From NCBI RefSeq assembly GCF_013372185.1, contig NZ_CP053830.1:744001-808000 (forward strand): 64,000 bases of DNA, written 5' to 3'. A program made the position numbers and the translations under genes. The stretch's first letter is position 1, and each line of letters starts with the position of its first letter. The stretch is from Campylobacter lari subsp. lari. GTDB taxonomy: Bacteria > Campylobacterota > Campylobacteria > Campylobacterales > Campylobacteraceae. Under the pieces are notes generated by a model. The model searched no databases, was not told where the DNA came from, and worked only from the letters and a program-made list of their open reading frames with translations. Positions 7,844 to 16,857 of this stretch are shown here, one piece after another.

Positions 7844-9115
7844 TTACGCCCTAGTTTGATTTAAAATATTATTTAATTTATCCATTACAGAATTTACATA
7901 AGAATTTATACTTTCATTGCTGGGAGAGTAGCCACTAGCTTTAGCTTGATTAAACTGATTATCAAACCAAGCTCCGCCATAACCTATGCTTGAATTTTGC
8001 CAAGCAATATTATTTTCTTTGGCATAAATTTTAGAATCAAGCCAGCCATCTTGAGCGTGTGCTTTTAAAATTTGTGCAAAATCGACTTTACCTGTCATAA
8101 TATCATTTAAAGAGGCTAAAGAACCATCAAAACTTTCTTTTGCCATAGCGTCTTTAAATGCTTGAATTTGAGGATTGACTTTGGTGCTTCCACCTTCTAA
8201 AACCTCTCCACCACTAGACTTTAAAAAACTCATAAATAAAGCTTCTTTAGTATAACTCCCATCTTCATTTTTTGGATAAACAGACATATCAGGATTAAAA
8301 GTATCTTTTGCTATATCGCTATCTAAATTTTGAGTTTCCATACTTTCAGGTGAAAAATCTAATTTTTTCAATCCTGTATTGATAGAATTTTGCATTCCTA
8401 TGTTATCTATAGCATTGTATTGCTCTTGTGTATCATAAAAATTTGTTATAGTTTGTTTGTCTAGATTTTCTAAAGAAGCAAAATTGTTATTTGTATTATA
8501 AACGCTATAACCTTTTGGTAAAGAATTTAAATCTTCTATGCTAAAACTAGTCTTATTAGAATTTTCAAAACTATGATTTATGATTTGATCAAATTTAGAA
8601 TAATATTGTCTTATGGTATCAGCTATATCTATATTTGTGTAATAACTACCAGTTACACCCAATGAATTTTTACTTGATGTACTAAAATAATTTTCCTCAT
8701 TATATCTATATATTTCATCTAAAGTAGATTTATGTATCTTAAAATCTTCAGGTAATCCTGCAGCTTTATTAAAATCACTTCCCATATACCCTTTAGCATC
8801 TACACTATAACCATAAGCCATAGAAACAGGGTTATTAGTTTGTTTATATTTTAAAGTATAAATAGAATTTTTAAAATCACTTGATATATGATAATTAGGG
8901 GAGTCATTTTTTATATTATTTTTATTTGACATTGCTTCATTAAGTGCTAATGTTTGAGTATTATTACTTTGAATTTCAACTAATTTACTAGCATTTTGCT
9001 TAATAAAAGTATTTGCAAAATTTGTTTTTGAACTTGTTTTATTTTCTTTATTTGCTTTTGTTTGTGAAATGATAGAACCATAAGATGAACTATCATTTAT
9101 ACTAAATATACTCAT
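7844..9115 (-). CDS. Unknown 423-aa protein under a sigma-54 promoter
   Basis: I do not recognise a family. The 423-residue protein is very rich in Ser and Asn, lacks cysteine in the parts I checked, and has no signal peptide or membrane segment. The N-terminal third is low-complexity ('SIFSINDSSSYG', then Lys/Asn/Ser-rich). The C-terminal third looks folded: 'DGSYTKEALFMSFLKSSGGEVL' (about residues 279-300), then 'WLDSKIYAKENN' and 'YGGAWFDNQFNQAKASGY', ending in a helix with 'VMDKLNNILNQ'. No cysteine, no signal and Ser/Asn richness are common in proteins exported by the flagellar apparatus. A clear sigma-54 promoter lies 56-72 bp upstream, and AAGGAAT precedes the ATG. A flagellar-coexpressed or flagellum-secreted protein is an inference. 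Confidence 0.85.
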   Translation of the reverse strand: MSIFSINDSSSYGSIISQTKANKENKTSSKTNFANTFIKQNASKLVEIQSNNTQTLALNEAMSNKNNIKNDSPNYHISSDFKNSIYTLKYKQTNNPVSMAYGYSVDAKGYMGSDFNKAAGLPEDFKIHKSTLDEIYRYNEENYFSTSSKNSLGVTGSYYTNIDIADTIRQYYSKFDQIINHSFENSNKTSFSIEDLNSLPKGYSVYNTNNNFASLENLDKQTITNFYDTQEQYNAIDNIGMQNSINTGLKKLDFSPESMETQNLDSDIAKDTFNPDMSVYPKNEDGSYTKEALFMSFLKSSGGEVLEGGSTKVNPQIQAFKDAMAKESFDGSLASLNDIMTGKVDFAQILKAHAQDGWLDSKIYAKENNIAWQNSSIGYGGAWFDNQFNQAKASGYSPSNESINSYVNSVMDKLNNILNQTRA

Positions 9116-9170
9116 TAGGCATTCCTTAGATTTTAGATTTTGCCTTCAATCTTCAATCTTGCATTTTTAC

Positions 9171-9187
9171 AAGCAAATTTTATTCCA
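9171..9187 (-). promoter_or_regulatory. Sigma-54 promoter of the 423-aa gene
   Basis: On the minus strand the site reads TGGAATAAAATTTGCTT: -24 GG at 9185-9186, -12 GC at 9173-9174 and exactly 10 bases between. GGAA and TTGCTT match the Campylobacter sigma-54 pattern. Transcription should begin near 9162, leaving a leader of about 45 bases that contains a tandem AGATTGA repeat. Confidence 0.8.
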
Positions 9188-9268
9188 TTTATTTTAGCAA
9201 TTTTCAACTAAATTCAAACTTTTTTTATGTATGATATGTTAGTTTTTGAATTTAGTGCAAAGGTTGTA

Positions 9269-9937
9269 TTGTTTGTGAGAAATATTATATTATTTTTATT
9301 TTTCTATACTTTAAGTTTTGCTTCGAATTTTGATGAAGTAAAATTAGCTTTGATTAAAGAATTTAAGACAAATTATCCACAAATTGAAATCATCTCTTTA
9401 GAGCTTAATACTCAATCAAGTTTGCCAGAAGATTTTAATCAATATGTTTTTTTAAAACTAGGTAATCATAATTTTGATAGAGCTGATGGATTTATCAAGG
9501 CTGAATTTAAAACTCCAGAACAACACAAAAAAAATGTTTTTTTTAAATATTTTTTAAAAGCAAAGTTAGAAGTTTTACAAAGCACACGCCCTATTTCGCG
9601 TAATGAAAATTTAAGCCCTGCTAGTTTTAAAATTTTAAAAATTCCTTTTGATAAAGTCCCTCAAGGTATATTAAAAAAAGATGAAATCGCAAATTTAATA
9701 GCCAAAAGCAATATAAGAGAAAATATGATTTTAAAATATAATATGTTTAAAACCAAAACCCTTATACAAAGAAATGATTCTGTTTATGGGGTTATCAAAG
9801 ATGGGGATTTAAGCATGATAATAGAATTAAAAGCCTTACAAAGTGGGAATTTAAACCAAAGAATTCGCCTTAAAAATAAAGATGGAAAAGTCGTGCATGG
9901 TAAAGTCATTAGTAAAAATTATGTGGAGCTAAAATGA
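9269..9937 (+). CDS. flgA: Flagellar P-ring assembly chaperone FlgA
   Basis: FlgA is a periplasmic chaperone needed to polymerise FlgI into the flagellar P ring. I place the start at TTG 9269, giving 222 residues: AAAGG lies five bases upstream and the protein then opens with a proper signal peptide ('VRNIILFLFFYTLSFAS'). An ATG at 9227 would add 14 residues ahead of the signal. The C-terminal part is the SAF/FlgA domain: 'STRPISRNENLSPASF' followed by a helical linker, then 'DGDLSMIIELKALQSGNLNQRIRLKNKDGK', which ends in the family's usual 'V..G.V' strand. Its stop overlaps ubiX by 4 bp, placing it at the head of a long housekeeping run. Confidence 0.85.
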   Translation: MFVRNIILFLFFYTLSFASNFDEVKLALIKEFKTNYPQIEIISLELNTQSSLPEDFNQYVFLKLGNHNFDRADGFIKAEFKTPEQHKKNVFFKYFLKAKLEVLQSTRPISRNENLSPASFKILKIPFDKVPQGILKKDEIANLIAKSNIRENMILKYNMFKTKTLIQRNDSVYGVIKDGDLSMIIELKALQSGNLNQRIRLKNKDGKVVHGKVISKNYVELK

Positions 9938-10512
9938 GAAAAATTTTAGTAGGTATTAGCGGGGCTAGTTCTTGTGAGCTTGGTTTTTTGTTATTAAAAC
10001 ATTTAAAAGAAAAAGGGCAAATTTATGCCATTGTGAGTAAAAATGCAAAAATAAGTTTTGCAAAAGAAAATTCTCTTTTAGAAAATATAGACTTTTTGCA
10101 ACACATAAAAGATAAATTTGAGCTTGGACATGTAAATTTTTTAGATAATGAAGATATTAGTCAATGCGTTGCAAGTGGATCTTTTGGCATAGAAACGACT
10201 TTTATCACACCTTGTTCTATTAATACTTTAGCTAAGATATCTTGTGGAATTTGTGATAATCTTATCACAAGGAGCGTTGCTGTAGCGTTAAAAGAAAGAA
10301 AAAAAATAATTCTTGGTGTTAGAGAAATGCCCTATTCTACTTTGAATTTAGAACAAATGGCTAAACTTTCTAGCTATGGAGTTATCATTGCTCCTCCTGT
10401 AATAGCAAGTTATGCTAAGATTGATAATTTAGAAAAACTATATGAATTTATCATAGGAAAATGGCTTGATTTGGCAAATATTGAGCATAATTTATACCAA
10501 AGGTGGCAATGA
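9934..10512 (+). CDS. ubiX: Flavin prenyltransferase UbiX
   Basis: UbiX attaches a dimethylallyl group to FMN, making the prenylated FMN cofactor used by UbiD-type decarboxylases. The 192-residue length is normal. The flavin-binding N-terminus 'ILVGISGASSCELG' is at residues 4-17, 'TPCSINTLAKISCG' (about 90-103) and the prenyl-phosphate-binding 'RKKIILGVREMPYSTLNL' (about 124-141) follow. A UbiD homologue is encoded at 29228-31021, so both halves of this chemistry are present in the window. It is translationally coupled to flgA upstream and coaD downstream. Confidence 0.92.
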   Translation: MRKILVGISGASSCELGFLLLKHLKEKGQIYAIVSKNAKISFAKENSLLENIDFLQHIKDKFELGHVNFLDNEDISQCVASGSFGIETTFITPCSINTLAKISCGICDNLITRSVAVALKERKKIILGVREMPYSTLNLEQMAKLSSYGVIIAPPVIASYAKIDNLEKLYEFIIGKWLDLANIEHNLYQRWQ

Positions 10513-10991
10513 TGGATAGTTGTATATACCCAGGGACATTTGATCCTATTACCAATGGGCATTTAGATGTGATCATTCGAGCTAGTAAGATGTTTGAAGA
10601 AGTAGTTGTTGCTATAGCTAAAAGTGAAAGTAAAAGGCCTATGTTTAACCTAGAACATAGAGAAAAAATGGTAAAAATTGCTACAAAAGACTTAAAAAAT
10701 GTTAAAATTACAACTTTTGATAACTTGCTTGTAGATTTTGCAAAAAATTTAAACATTAAAACCATAGTAAGAGGCTTAAGGGCTGTGAGTGATTTTGAGT
10801 ATGAATTGCAACTTGGTTACGCAAATCATATGCTTTGGGAAGATCTTGAGACTATATATCTTATGCCAAATTTAAAAAATTCATTTATTTCAAGCTCTAT
10901 TGTAAGATCAATTTGTGTGCATAATGGCGATGTGAGTAAGCTTGCGCCAAAAGAAATTGTATCTTTATTAAAGGAAGGAAGATGTATATAG
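10509..10991 (+). CDS. coaD: Phosphopantetheine adenylyltransferase
   Basis: CoaD adenylylates 4'-phosphopantetheine to dephospho-CoA in coenzyme A synthesis. The nucleotidyltransferase motif 'YPGTFDPITNGHLD' follows the start, 'RGLRAVSDFEYE' lies centrally and the second signature 'ISSSIVRSI' is near residue 130. The ATG at 10509 (160 residues) is preferred over a GTG at 10503, which would sit inside the AAAGGTGG ribosome-binding site; it gives an ATGA overlap with ubiX. The tmk start overlaps its 3' end. Confidence 0.95.
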   Translation: MMDSCIYPGTFDPITNGHLDVIIRASKMFEEVVVAIAKSESKRPMFNLEHREKMVKIATKDLKNVKITTFDNLLVDFAKNLNIKTIVRGLRAVSDFEYELQLGYANHMLWEDLETIYLMPNLKNSFISSSIVRSICVHNGDVSKLAPKEIVSLLKEGRCI

Positions 10992-11566
10992 CTTTTGAAG
11001 GGGTTGATTGTGTGGGTAAAAGCACGCAAATAGAACTTTTAAAAAAATGCTTTAAAGATGCGATTTTCACTAAAGAACCAGGCGGGAGTGAGCTTGGTAT
11101 GCATTTGAGAAAAATTTTATTAGAAAGTAAAATGCAATTTTCCAAAAAGGCTGAACTCTTGCTTTTTTTGGCTGATAGAGCAAATTTGATCGACATACAT
11201 TTAGTACAAAATAAAAACAAACTTATCATTTCAGATCGTAGTTTTGTTTCTAATATGGCTTATGCAAAATTTGATTTTGATCAAAATATTTTATTTGATT
11301 TAAATTCTTTTGCAACTGGTGGATTTTTCCCACAAAAAATAGTTTTTTTACATGGCTCCAAAGAACTTATTGAGCAAAGACTTTCTAAAAAAAACTTAGA
11401 TAGTATAGAAAAAAGAGGGGTTGAGTATTTTTTAAATATACAAAATGCCCTAGAAGAAACTTTAGAAATTTTAAAAACTAAGATAGATATAAAAATTTTA
11501 AAACTAGATGCGTCTTTAAGTATAGAAAATTTACATGAAAAAATTAAGGAATTTATTAATGATTAA
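10982..11566 (+). CDS. tmk: Thymidylate kinase
   Basis: Phosphorylates dTMP to dTDP for DNA synthesis. The 194-residue protein has the P-loop 'FEGVDCVGKSTQ' (residues 4-15), in which Cys replaces the more common Gly after Asp. The 'DRS' motif appears in 'IISDRSFVSNMAY' (about 82-94). The 'TKEPGGSELG' substrate loop is at about residues 31-40. It overlaps coaD by 10 bp and hisS by 8 bp, consistent with a single transcript. Confidence 0.95.
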   Translation: MYIAFEGVDCVGKSTQIELLKKCFKDAIFTKEPGGSELGMHLRKILLESKMQFSKKAELLLFLADRANLIDIHLVQNKNKLIISDRSFVSNMAYAKFDFDQNILFDLNSFATGGFFPQKIVFLHGSKELIEQRLSKKNLDSIEKRGVEYFLNIQNALEETLEILKTKIDIKILKLDASLSIENLHEKIKEFIND

Positions 11567-12785
11567 TGCATTAAAAGGTATGAAAGATTTACAAGATTAT
11601 CAAGCAGCACTTTATGAAAAAGTGGTAAAAACTTGTGAAGAAGTAGCTAAAAACTATGGTTTTACTTTTATTAATTGTCCGCATTTAGAGCTAACTAGGC
11701 TTTTTAAAAGAAGTGTTGGAGAAAGCTCTGATATAGTTGGCAAAGAAATGTATGAATTTGTTGATAAAGCAGGCAATGATGTGTGTTTAAGGCCTGAAGG
11801 GACAGCTGGGGTGGTAAGATCATATATAGAAGCTAAGATGGATAAAAATCAAAGCGTAAAAAGGTGGTTTTATCATGGATCTATGTTTCGCTATGAAAGG
11901 CCACAAAAAGGAAGATTGCGCGAATTTCATCAATTTGGTGTAGAAAGCTTTGGTGTAGAAAGCGTATATGAAGATGCTAGTATTATTTTAATGCTAGATG
12001 AGATTTTTAAACGCTTAAAAATTCATACAAACTTAAAAATTAATTCTTTAGGTTGTAAAGAATGCATGGGTGTTTATAAAGAAAAACTCATAGCTTTTTT
12101 AAATTCTAAAGATGGCTTTTGTGAAGATTGTTTAAGAAGAAAAGAATTAAATCCTATTAGGGTGCTTGATTGTAAAAATGATCATTGTCAAAATTTAATT
12201 AAAAATGCGCCAAAACTTAGTGAAAATTTATGCCCATGTTGTAAAAAAGATTATGAAAAATTGCAAAAAATATTAAGTGAAAATGGCATTGAGTTTGAAT
12301 GTGATGAGAAATTAGTGCGCGGGCTTGATTATTATTCTAAAAGTGCGTTTGAATTTATAAGCGATGAAATAGGAGCAAAAGCTGCTGTTGCAGGTGGTGG
12401 AAGATATGATAGATTGATAGAATATTTAGATGGTAAAAGTGGCTATGGCGTAGGATTTGCCATGGGTATAGAAAGGATTATGGCTATTTTAGAACAAAAA
12501 CAAGACATTAAAAAAAGAAATGGAATTTATCTTTGTGCTATGGATGAAGCTTTTATAGATATTATTTTTAAGCTTGGAATTATTTTGAGAAAAAAACATA
12601 AAGTCTTTATAAATTATGAAGCAAAAAAACTTGCAAAACATCTAAATCAAGCAGACAATGCTAATGCAAAAATATTTTTATGTATAGGCGAAGATGAAAT
12701 GCAAAAAGAAGAAATTTTTTATAAAAATTTAGATACTAAAGAAAATAAAAATATAAAAATAGCAAATTTGGAGAATGAGTTATGA
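11559..12785 (+). CDS. hisS: Histidyl-tRNA synthetase
   Basis: A class II synthetase that charges tRNA-His. The protein is 408 residues from the ATG at 11559, chosen because AAGGA lies eight bases before it and 'INALKGMKDL' is the conserved N-terminus; upstream codons lie inside tmk. Motif 2 is 'GSMFRYERPQKGRLREFHQFG', and the histidine-specific motifs 'LVRGLDYY' and 'AAVAGGGRYDRL' are present, with motif 3 in 'GVGFAMGIERI'. A CxxC-CPCC cluster around residues 195-235 ('CEDCL', 'CPCCKKDYE') is an insertion-domain feature seen in several epsilonproteobacterial HisS proteins. It overlaps tmk and speA. Confidence 0.96.
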   Translation: MINALKGMKDLQDYQAALYEKVVKTCEEVAKNYGFTFINCPHLELTRLFKRSVGESSDIVGKEMYEFVDKAGNDVCLRPEGTAGVVRSYIEAKMDKNQSVKRWFYHGSMFRYERPQKGRLREFHQFGVESFGVESVYEDASIILMLDEIFKRLKIHTNLKINSLGCKECMGVYKEKLIAFLNSKDGFCEDCLRRKELNPIRVLDCKNDHCQNLIKNAPKLSENLCPCCKKDYEKLQKILSENGIEFECDEKLVRGLDYYSKSAFEFISDEIGAKAAVAGGGRYDRLIEYLDGKSGYGVGFAMGIERIMAILEQKQDIKKRNGIYLCAMDEAFIDIIFKLGIILRKKHKVFINYEAKKLAKHLNQADNANAKIFLCIGEDEMQKEEIFYKNLDTKENKNIKIANLENEL

Positions 12786-14611
12786 TTGATTATGGTATTA
12801 ATATTTGGGGTGCAAATAATTTTATCATTGAAGGTGGCAAAGTTTGTGTAAATCATGGCAAAAAACCAGCTATCATTGATATAGTAAATACCTTGCGTGA
12901 TGATGGTTATAAGGGGCCATTATTACTTCGTTTTCCTCATTTAATCCACAAGCAAATTGAACAAATTTATGAAAAATTTGCTAAGGCTAAAAAAGAATTT
13001 AACTATAAAGGTTCTTTTAATGCTGTGTATCCTTTAAAAGTTAATCAATATCCAGGTTTTGTAAAAAATTTAGTTAATCTAGGTAAAGAATATAACTATG
13101 GCTTAGAGGCAGGAAGTAAGGCTGAGCTTTTGCTAGCTATGGCTTATAATAATGAAGGTGCTCCTATAACGGTTAATGGTTTTAAAGATAAAGAACTCAT
13201 AAATATGGGCTTTATAGCCTGTGAAATGGGTCATAATATCACTTTGACTATGGAGGGACTTAACGAGCTTGAAGCGATGATAGAAATTGCTAAAAATCGT
13301 TTCAAGCCAAAGCCAAACATAGGCTTAAGAGTACGTTTGCACTCAGCTGGAGTTGGAATTTGGGCAAAAAGCGGTGGTATAAACTCAAAATTTGGTCTTA
13401 CTTCTACTGAATTAATAGAAGCTGTAAATTTGTTAAAAGCTAATAAACTTTTAGATCAATTTACTATGATACATTTTCATCTTGGCTCGCAAATTACTGA
13501 AATTCATCCTCTAAAAAAAGCTTTAAATGAAGCGGGTAATATCTACACCGAGCTTAGAAAAATGGGAGCAAAAAATTTAAAAGCCATTAATCTTGGCGGG
13601 GGTTTAGCAGTAGAATACTCTCAGTTTAAAAACGAAACAAGCAGAAATTACACCTTAAGTGAGTATGCAAATGATGTGGTTTTTATATTAAAAAGCATTG
13701 CTGAGCAAAAAAAAGATCTTGAGCCTGATATTTTTATAGAAAGTGGGCGTTTTGTAGCGGCTAATCATGCTGTTTTAGTAGCGCCTGTTTTAGAGCTTTT
13801 TTCTCAAGAATACACAGAAAGCAAGCTTTTATTGAAAGACAAAAATCCTAAATTAATTGATGAGCTTTATGATTTATACAAAAGCATAAAAGCTTCTAAT
13901 GCATTGGAATACTTACACGATAGTATTGATCATATGGAAAGCATTTTAACTTTATTTGATTTAGGATATGTGGATTTACAAGATAGATCAAATAGTGAAA
14001 TTTTAGTGCATTTAATCATGCGAAAGGCTATTTCTTTGGTGGGTGATCAAGCTGATTTATCAAGCTTGCAAAATGAAGTGCAAGAAAAATATTTGGTGAA
14101 TTTTTCTTTGTTTCAATCTTTACCTGATTTTTGGGGTTTAGAGCAAAATTTTCCTATCATGCCTTTAGATAGACTCAATAAAAAACCAACTAGAAGTGCA
14201 AGTATATGGGATATAACTTGTGATAGCGATGGAGAAATTTCTTATTCTAAAGATAATCCTTTGTTTTTACATGATATTGATGTAGAAGCTGAAGATTATT
14301 TTTTGGGATTTTTCTTAGTGGGTGCTTATCAAGAAGTTCTTGGTATGAAGCATAATCTTTTCACTCATCCAAGCGAAGCTTGTATAAGTATTAACGAAAA
14401 GGGTTTTGAAGTAGAAAGCGTGCTAGAGGCTCAATCCATTTTAGATACCTTAGAAGATCTTGACTATGATATTCATGCGATTATGGATAATATTAATGAA
14501 AAAATTTATGCTTCAAAACTTGTTAATGAAAATCAAAAAAAGCATATTTTGGGTGAAATTTATTTGTTTTTAAATGACAATGGATATTTAAAAAGCATAG
14601 GTTCTAAATGA
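12782..14611 (+). CDS. speA: Biosynthetic arginine decarboxylase
   Basis: A PLP enzyme converting arginine to agmatine, the first step of the agmatine route to polyamines. The 609-residue length fits the SpeA family. The PLP lysine is in '[11 protein letters not shown]' (about residue 88), the alanine-racemase-like barrel contains 'HFHLGSQ' (about 233-239) and '[11 protein letters not shown]' (about 276-286), and the C-terminal active-site motif is '[11 protein letters not shown]' (about 477-487). It overlaps hisS and cysE by 4 bp each. No agmatine deiminase or carbamoylputrescine amidase is present in the window. Confidence 0.93.
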   Translation: MIDYGINIWGANNFIIEGGKVCVNHGKKPAIIDIVNTLRDDGYKGPLLLRFPHLIHKQIEQIYEKFAKAKKEFNYKGSFNAVYPLKVNQYPGFVKNLVNLGKEYNYGLEAGSKAELLLAMAYNNEGAPITVNGFKDKELINMGFIACEMGHNITLTMEGLNELEAMIEIAKNRFKPKPNIGLRVRLHSAGVGIWAKSGGINSKFGLTSTELIEAVNLLKANKLLDQFTMIHFHLGSQITEIHPLKKALNEAGNIYTELRKMGAKNLKAINLGGGLAVEYSQFKNETSRNYTLSEYANDVVFILKSIAEQKKDLEPDIFIESGRFVAANHAVLVAPVLELFSQEYTESKLLLKDKNPKLIDELYDLYKSIKASNALEYLHDSIDHMESILTLFDLGYVDLQDRSNSEILVHLIMRKAISLVGDQADLSSLQNEVQEKYLVNFSLFQSLPDFWGLEQNFPIMPLDRLNKKPTRSASIWDITCDSDGEISYSKDNPLFLHDIDVEAEDYFLGFFLVGAYQEVLGMKHNLFTHPSEACISINEKGFEVESVLEAQSILDTLEDLDYDIHAIMDNINEKIYASKLVNENQKKHILGEIYLFLNDNGYLKSIGSK

Positions 14612-15213
14612 GTATTTTCAAACTAATCAAAGAAGATTTTTCTATGCCAAAGCAAAAAGATCCTGCATATAGATCTTGCGTGGAATTAGTTTTTAACTAT
14701 CCTGGTGTTTGGGCTGTGGTAAATTATCGCTTTGCGCATTTTTTTTATATAAAAAACTATAAACGCATAGCAAGAATGATTAGTGGAATTTCTCAGTTTT
14801 TAACAGGGGTTGATTTGCATCCTGGAGCTAAGCTAGGTAGGAGAATATTTATAGATCATGCAATAGGTGTTGTAGTAGGTGAAACAGCTATAATTGGTAA
14901 TGATGTGATTATTTATCAAGGAGTAACCTTAGGTGGCACAAGTTTAGATAAACACACCAAAAGACACCCTACTATAGAAGATGGCGTAGTAATAGGATCT
15001 GGTGCTAAAATTTTAGGCAATATTACCATAGGTAAAAATGCAAAAATAGGTTCAAATGCAGTTGTATTAAAAGATGTTGAGGCAAATTTAACAGCTATTG
15101 GTATACCTGCTTATATTAAAGAACATGGTAAGATTGATTATGAAGAAAAAATCGCTAAATTAGAAGCAAAGCTTGCTATTTTAGAAGAAAAGCTAAATAA
15201 AGAGGATAAATGA
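14608..15213 (+). CDS. cysE: Serine O-acetyltransferase
   Basis: CysE acetylates serine with acetyl-CoA to make O-acetylserine, the carbon skeleton for cysteine. The 201-residue form is the short type, without the longer N-terminal helical domain of the enterobacterial enzyme. The left-handed beta-helix hexapeptide repeats run from about residue 70 to 165 and include '[11 protein letters not shown]', '[11 protein letters not shown]' and 'YQGVTLGGT'. The C-terminal '[18 protein letters not shown]' is a probable coiled coil. It is coupled to speA and murG by ATGA overlaps. Confidence 0.94.
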   Translation: MSIFKLIKEDFSMPKQKDPAYRSCVELVFNYPGVWAVVNYRFAHFFYIKNYKRIARMISGISQFLTGVDLHPGAKLGRRIFIDHAIGVVVGETAIIGNDVIIYQGVTLGGTSLDKHTKRHPTIEDGVVIGSGAKILGNITIGKNAKIGSNAVVLKDVEANLTAIGIPAYIKEHGKIDYEEKIAKLEAKLAILEEKLNKEDK

Positions 15214-16241
15214 TAGCAATTACAGGCGGAGGCACAGGTGGGCATTTAGCCATTGCAAGATGCTTATTACAAAGTGCTAAAAAACAAGGTTTAGAGTGTA
15301 TTTATATAGGAAGTGAAAATGGTCAAGATAAACTTTGGTTTGAGCAAGAATTAGCTTTTCATCAAAGGTATTTTTTAAGTAGTTCAGGCGTGGTAAATAA
15401 AAAAGGTTTATCTAAAATTAGCTCATTTATGCATATTATAAAATTAGCACTAAATGTAAAAAAAATTCTTAAAAAACATGAAGTTAAAGCTGTTTTTAGC
15501 GTGGGTGGATACAGCAGTGCGCCAGCTTCTTTTGCTGCTTTAATGGCAAATATCCCACTTTTAATCCATGAGCAAAATTCTAAAATAGGAAGTTTAAATT
15601 TACTTTTAAAGCCTTTTTCTAAAGCTTTTTTTACTGCATTTGATGATCAAATTGATAAAAAAAATACTTTCTTTTGTCCTTATCCTATTAATGAAGTTTT
15701 TATCCAAAAAGCAAGAATTAGGCAAGAATTAAAAAGCATTATTTTTCTAGGTGGTTCACAGGGGGCTAAATTTATTAACGATCTTGCTTTAAAAAATGCT
15801 TTATATTTTAAAGAAAAAGGTATAAATATCATTCATCAATGTGGCAAGAGTGATTATAAAAGATGTAAGAGTGCTTATGAGAGTATGCAAATTAAAGTTG
15901 ATTTATTTGATTTTGATAAAAATATTATAGAAAAAATTTCAAAAGCTGATTTAGCTGTGTCAAGATCTGGAGCTAGTTCTTTGTTTGAACTTAGCGCAAA
16001 CAAACTTCCTTGCATATTTATCCCCTACCCTTATGCAGCTAAAAATCATCAATATTTTAATGCTTTATATTTAAAAGAGCGTAATTTGTGTGAGATTTTA
16101 ACTCAAGATCGCGAAGATGGTTTTATAGATATAATTAATAACTTTCCATTAAAACAAATTTCATCAAGACTTTGTGAAATTGAAAATAAAAATGGAGCTG
16201 ATTTTATGCTTTATAAGGCTAAAGAATTAGGAATTATTTAA
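15210..16241 (+). CDS. murG: Peptidoglycan glycosyltransferase MurG
   Basis: MurG adds GlcNAc to lipid I to make lipid II on the inner face of the cytoplasmic membrane. It is 343 residues, near the usual length. The '[10 protein letters not shown]' loop is at residues 5-14, 'GGYSSAPA' at about 97-104, '[13 protein letters not shown]' opens the C-terminal Rossmann domain and '[13 protein letters not shown]' is the donor-binding segment. Its last codons overlap the stop of the convergent yggS gene by 8 bp, and no hairpin terminator separates them. It is the last gene of the flgA-murG run. Confidence 0.95.
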   Translation: MIAITGGGTGGHLAIARCLLQSAKKQGLECIYIGSENGQDKLWFEQELAFHQRYFLSSSGVVNKKGLSKISSFMHIIKLALNVKKILKKHEVKAVFSVGGYSSAPASFAALMANIPLLIHEQNSKIGSLNLLLKPFSKAFFTAFDDQIDKKNTFFCPYPINEVFIQKARIRQELKSIIFLGGSQGAKFINDLALKNALYFKEKGINIIHQCGKSDYKRCKSAYESMQIKVDLFDFDKNIIEKISKADLAVSRSGASSLFELSANKLPCIFIPYPYAAKNHQYFNALYLKERNLCEILTQDREDGFIDIINNFPLKQISSRLCEIENKNGADFMLYKAKELGII

Positions 16242-16851
16242 ATAAAATACTTCCTAATCTAACCATATTTGAACCACATTTAATAGCTAGCTCAAAATCC
16301 CCGCTCATACCCATAGAACAAATTTTTGCTCCATGTTTTTGTAAATTTTCATAAATTTTAAAAGTTTGCTCAAAACTCTCTTGAACTTTTTCCTCATTCA
16401 TAGCACCTATGCACATTATGCCTACTAAATTTAAATTTTTACATTCTTCTTGAATTTGTAAGTATTCTTCTATGGCTTTATTTTGCTCTATACCACTTTT
16501 AGAGCTTTCATTTGCTGTGTTTATTTCAAGTAAGGTATCAAGTTTATACTCTAATCTTTTATCTACTGCTTTAGCTATTTTAATGCCATTGCAAGATTGC
16601 CAAAGCACAGGTTTTTGTTTGACTAAAAGATTGATTTTATTACTTTGAAGATTGCCTATAAAATGCCATTTGATTTCTAAATCTTGAAGTTTTTCTTTTT
16701 TTAAAGCTAAAGCTTGGACTTGATTTTCACCAAATTCAAAAATTCCTTGCTTAAAAAGCTCTCGAATTTGTTCATCTTGAACATACTTGCTAGCTGCTAT
16801 TAAACGCACATTTTGCTTTATAGTTTTTTCAAAAATGCTTTCTAATTTCAT
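16234..16851 (-). CDS. yggS: YggS-family PLP homeostasis protein
   Basis: A PLP-binding protein of the alanine-racemase-like single-domain type (COG0325), involved in vitamin B6 and amino-acid balance, with no confirmed catalytic activity. It has 205 residues. The PLP lysine is Lys22 in 'RLIAASKYV', followed by 'FGENQVQ' (about 38-44), 'WHFIGNLQSNK' (about 60-70) and 'SMGMSGDFELAI' with '[10 protein letters not shown]' at the C-terminus, all family landmarks. It is the last gene of the S4-tsaE-lptB-rpoN run, six bases after rpoN. Confidence 0.9.
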   Translation of the reverse strand: MKLESIFEKTIKQNVRLIAASKYVQDEQIRELFKQGIFEFGENQVQALALKKEKLQDLEIKWHFIGNLQSNKINLLVKQKPVLWQSCNGIKIAKAVDKRLEYKLDTLLEINTANESSKSGIEQNKAIEEYLQIQEECKNLNLVGIMCIGAMNEEKVQESFEQTFKIYENLQKHGAKICSMGMSGDFELAIKCGSNMVRLGSILFK

Positions 16852-16857
16852 ATTTTC

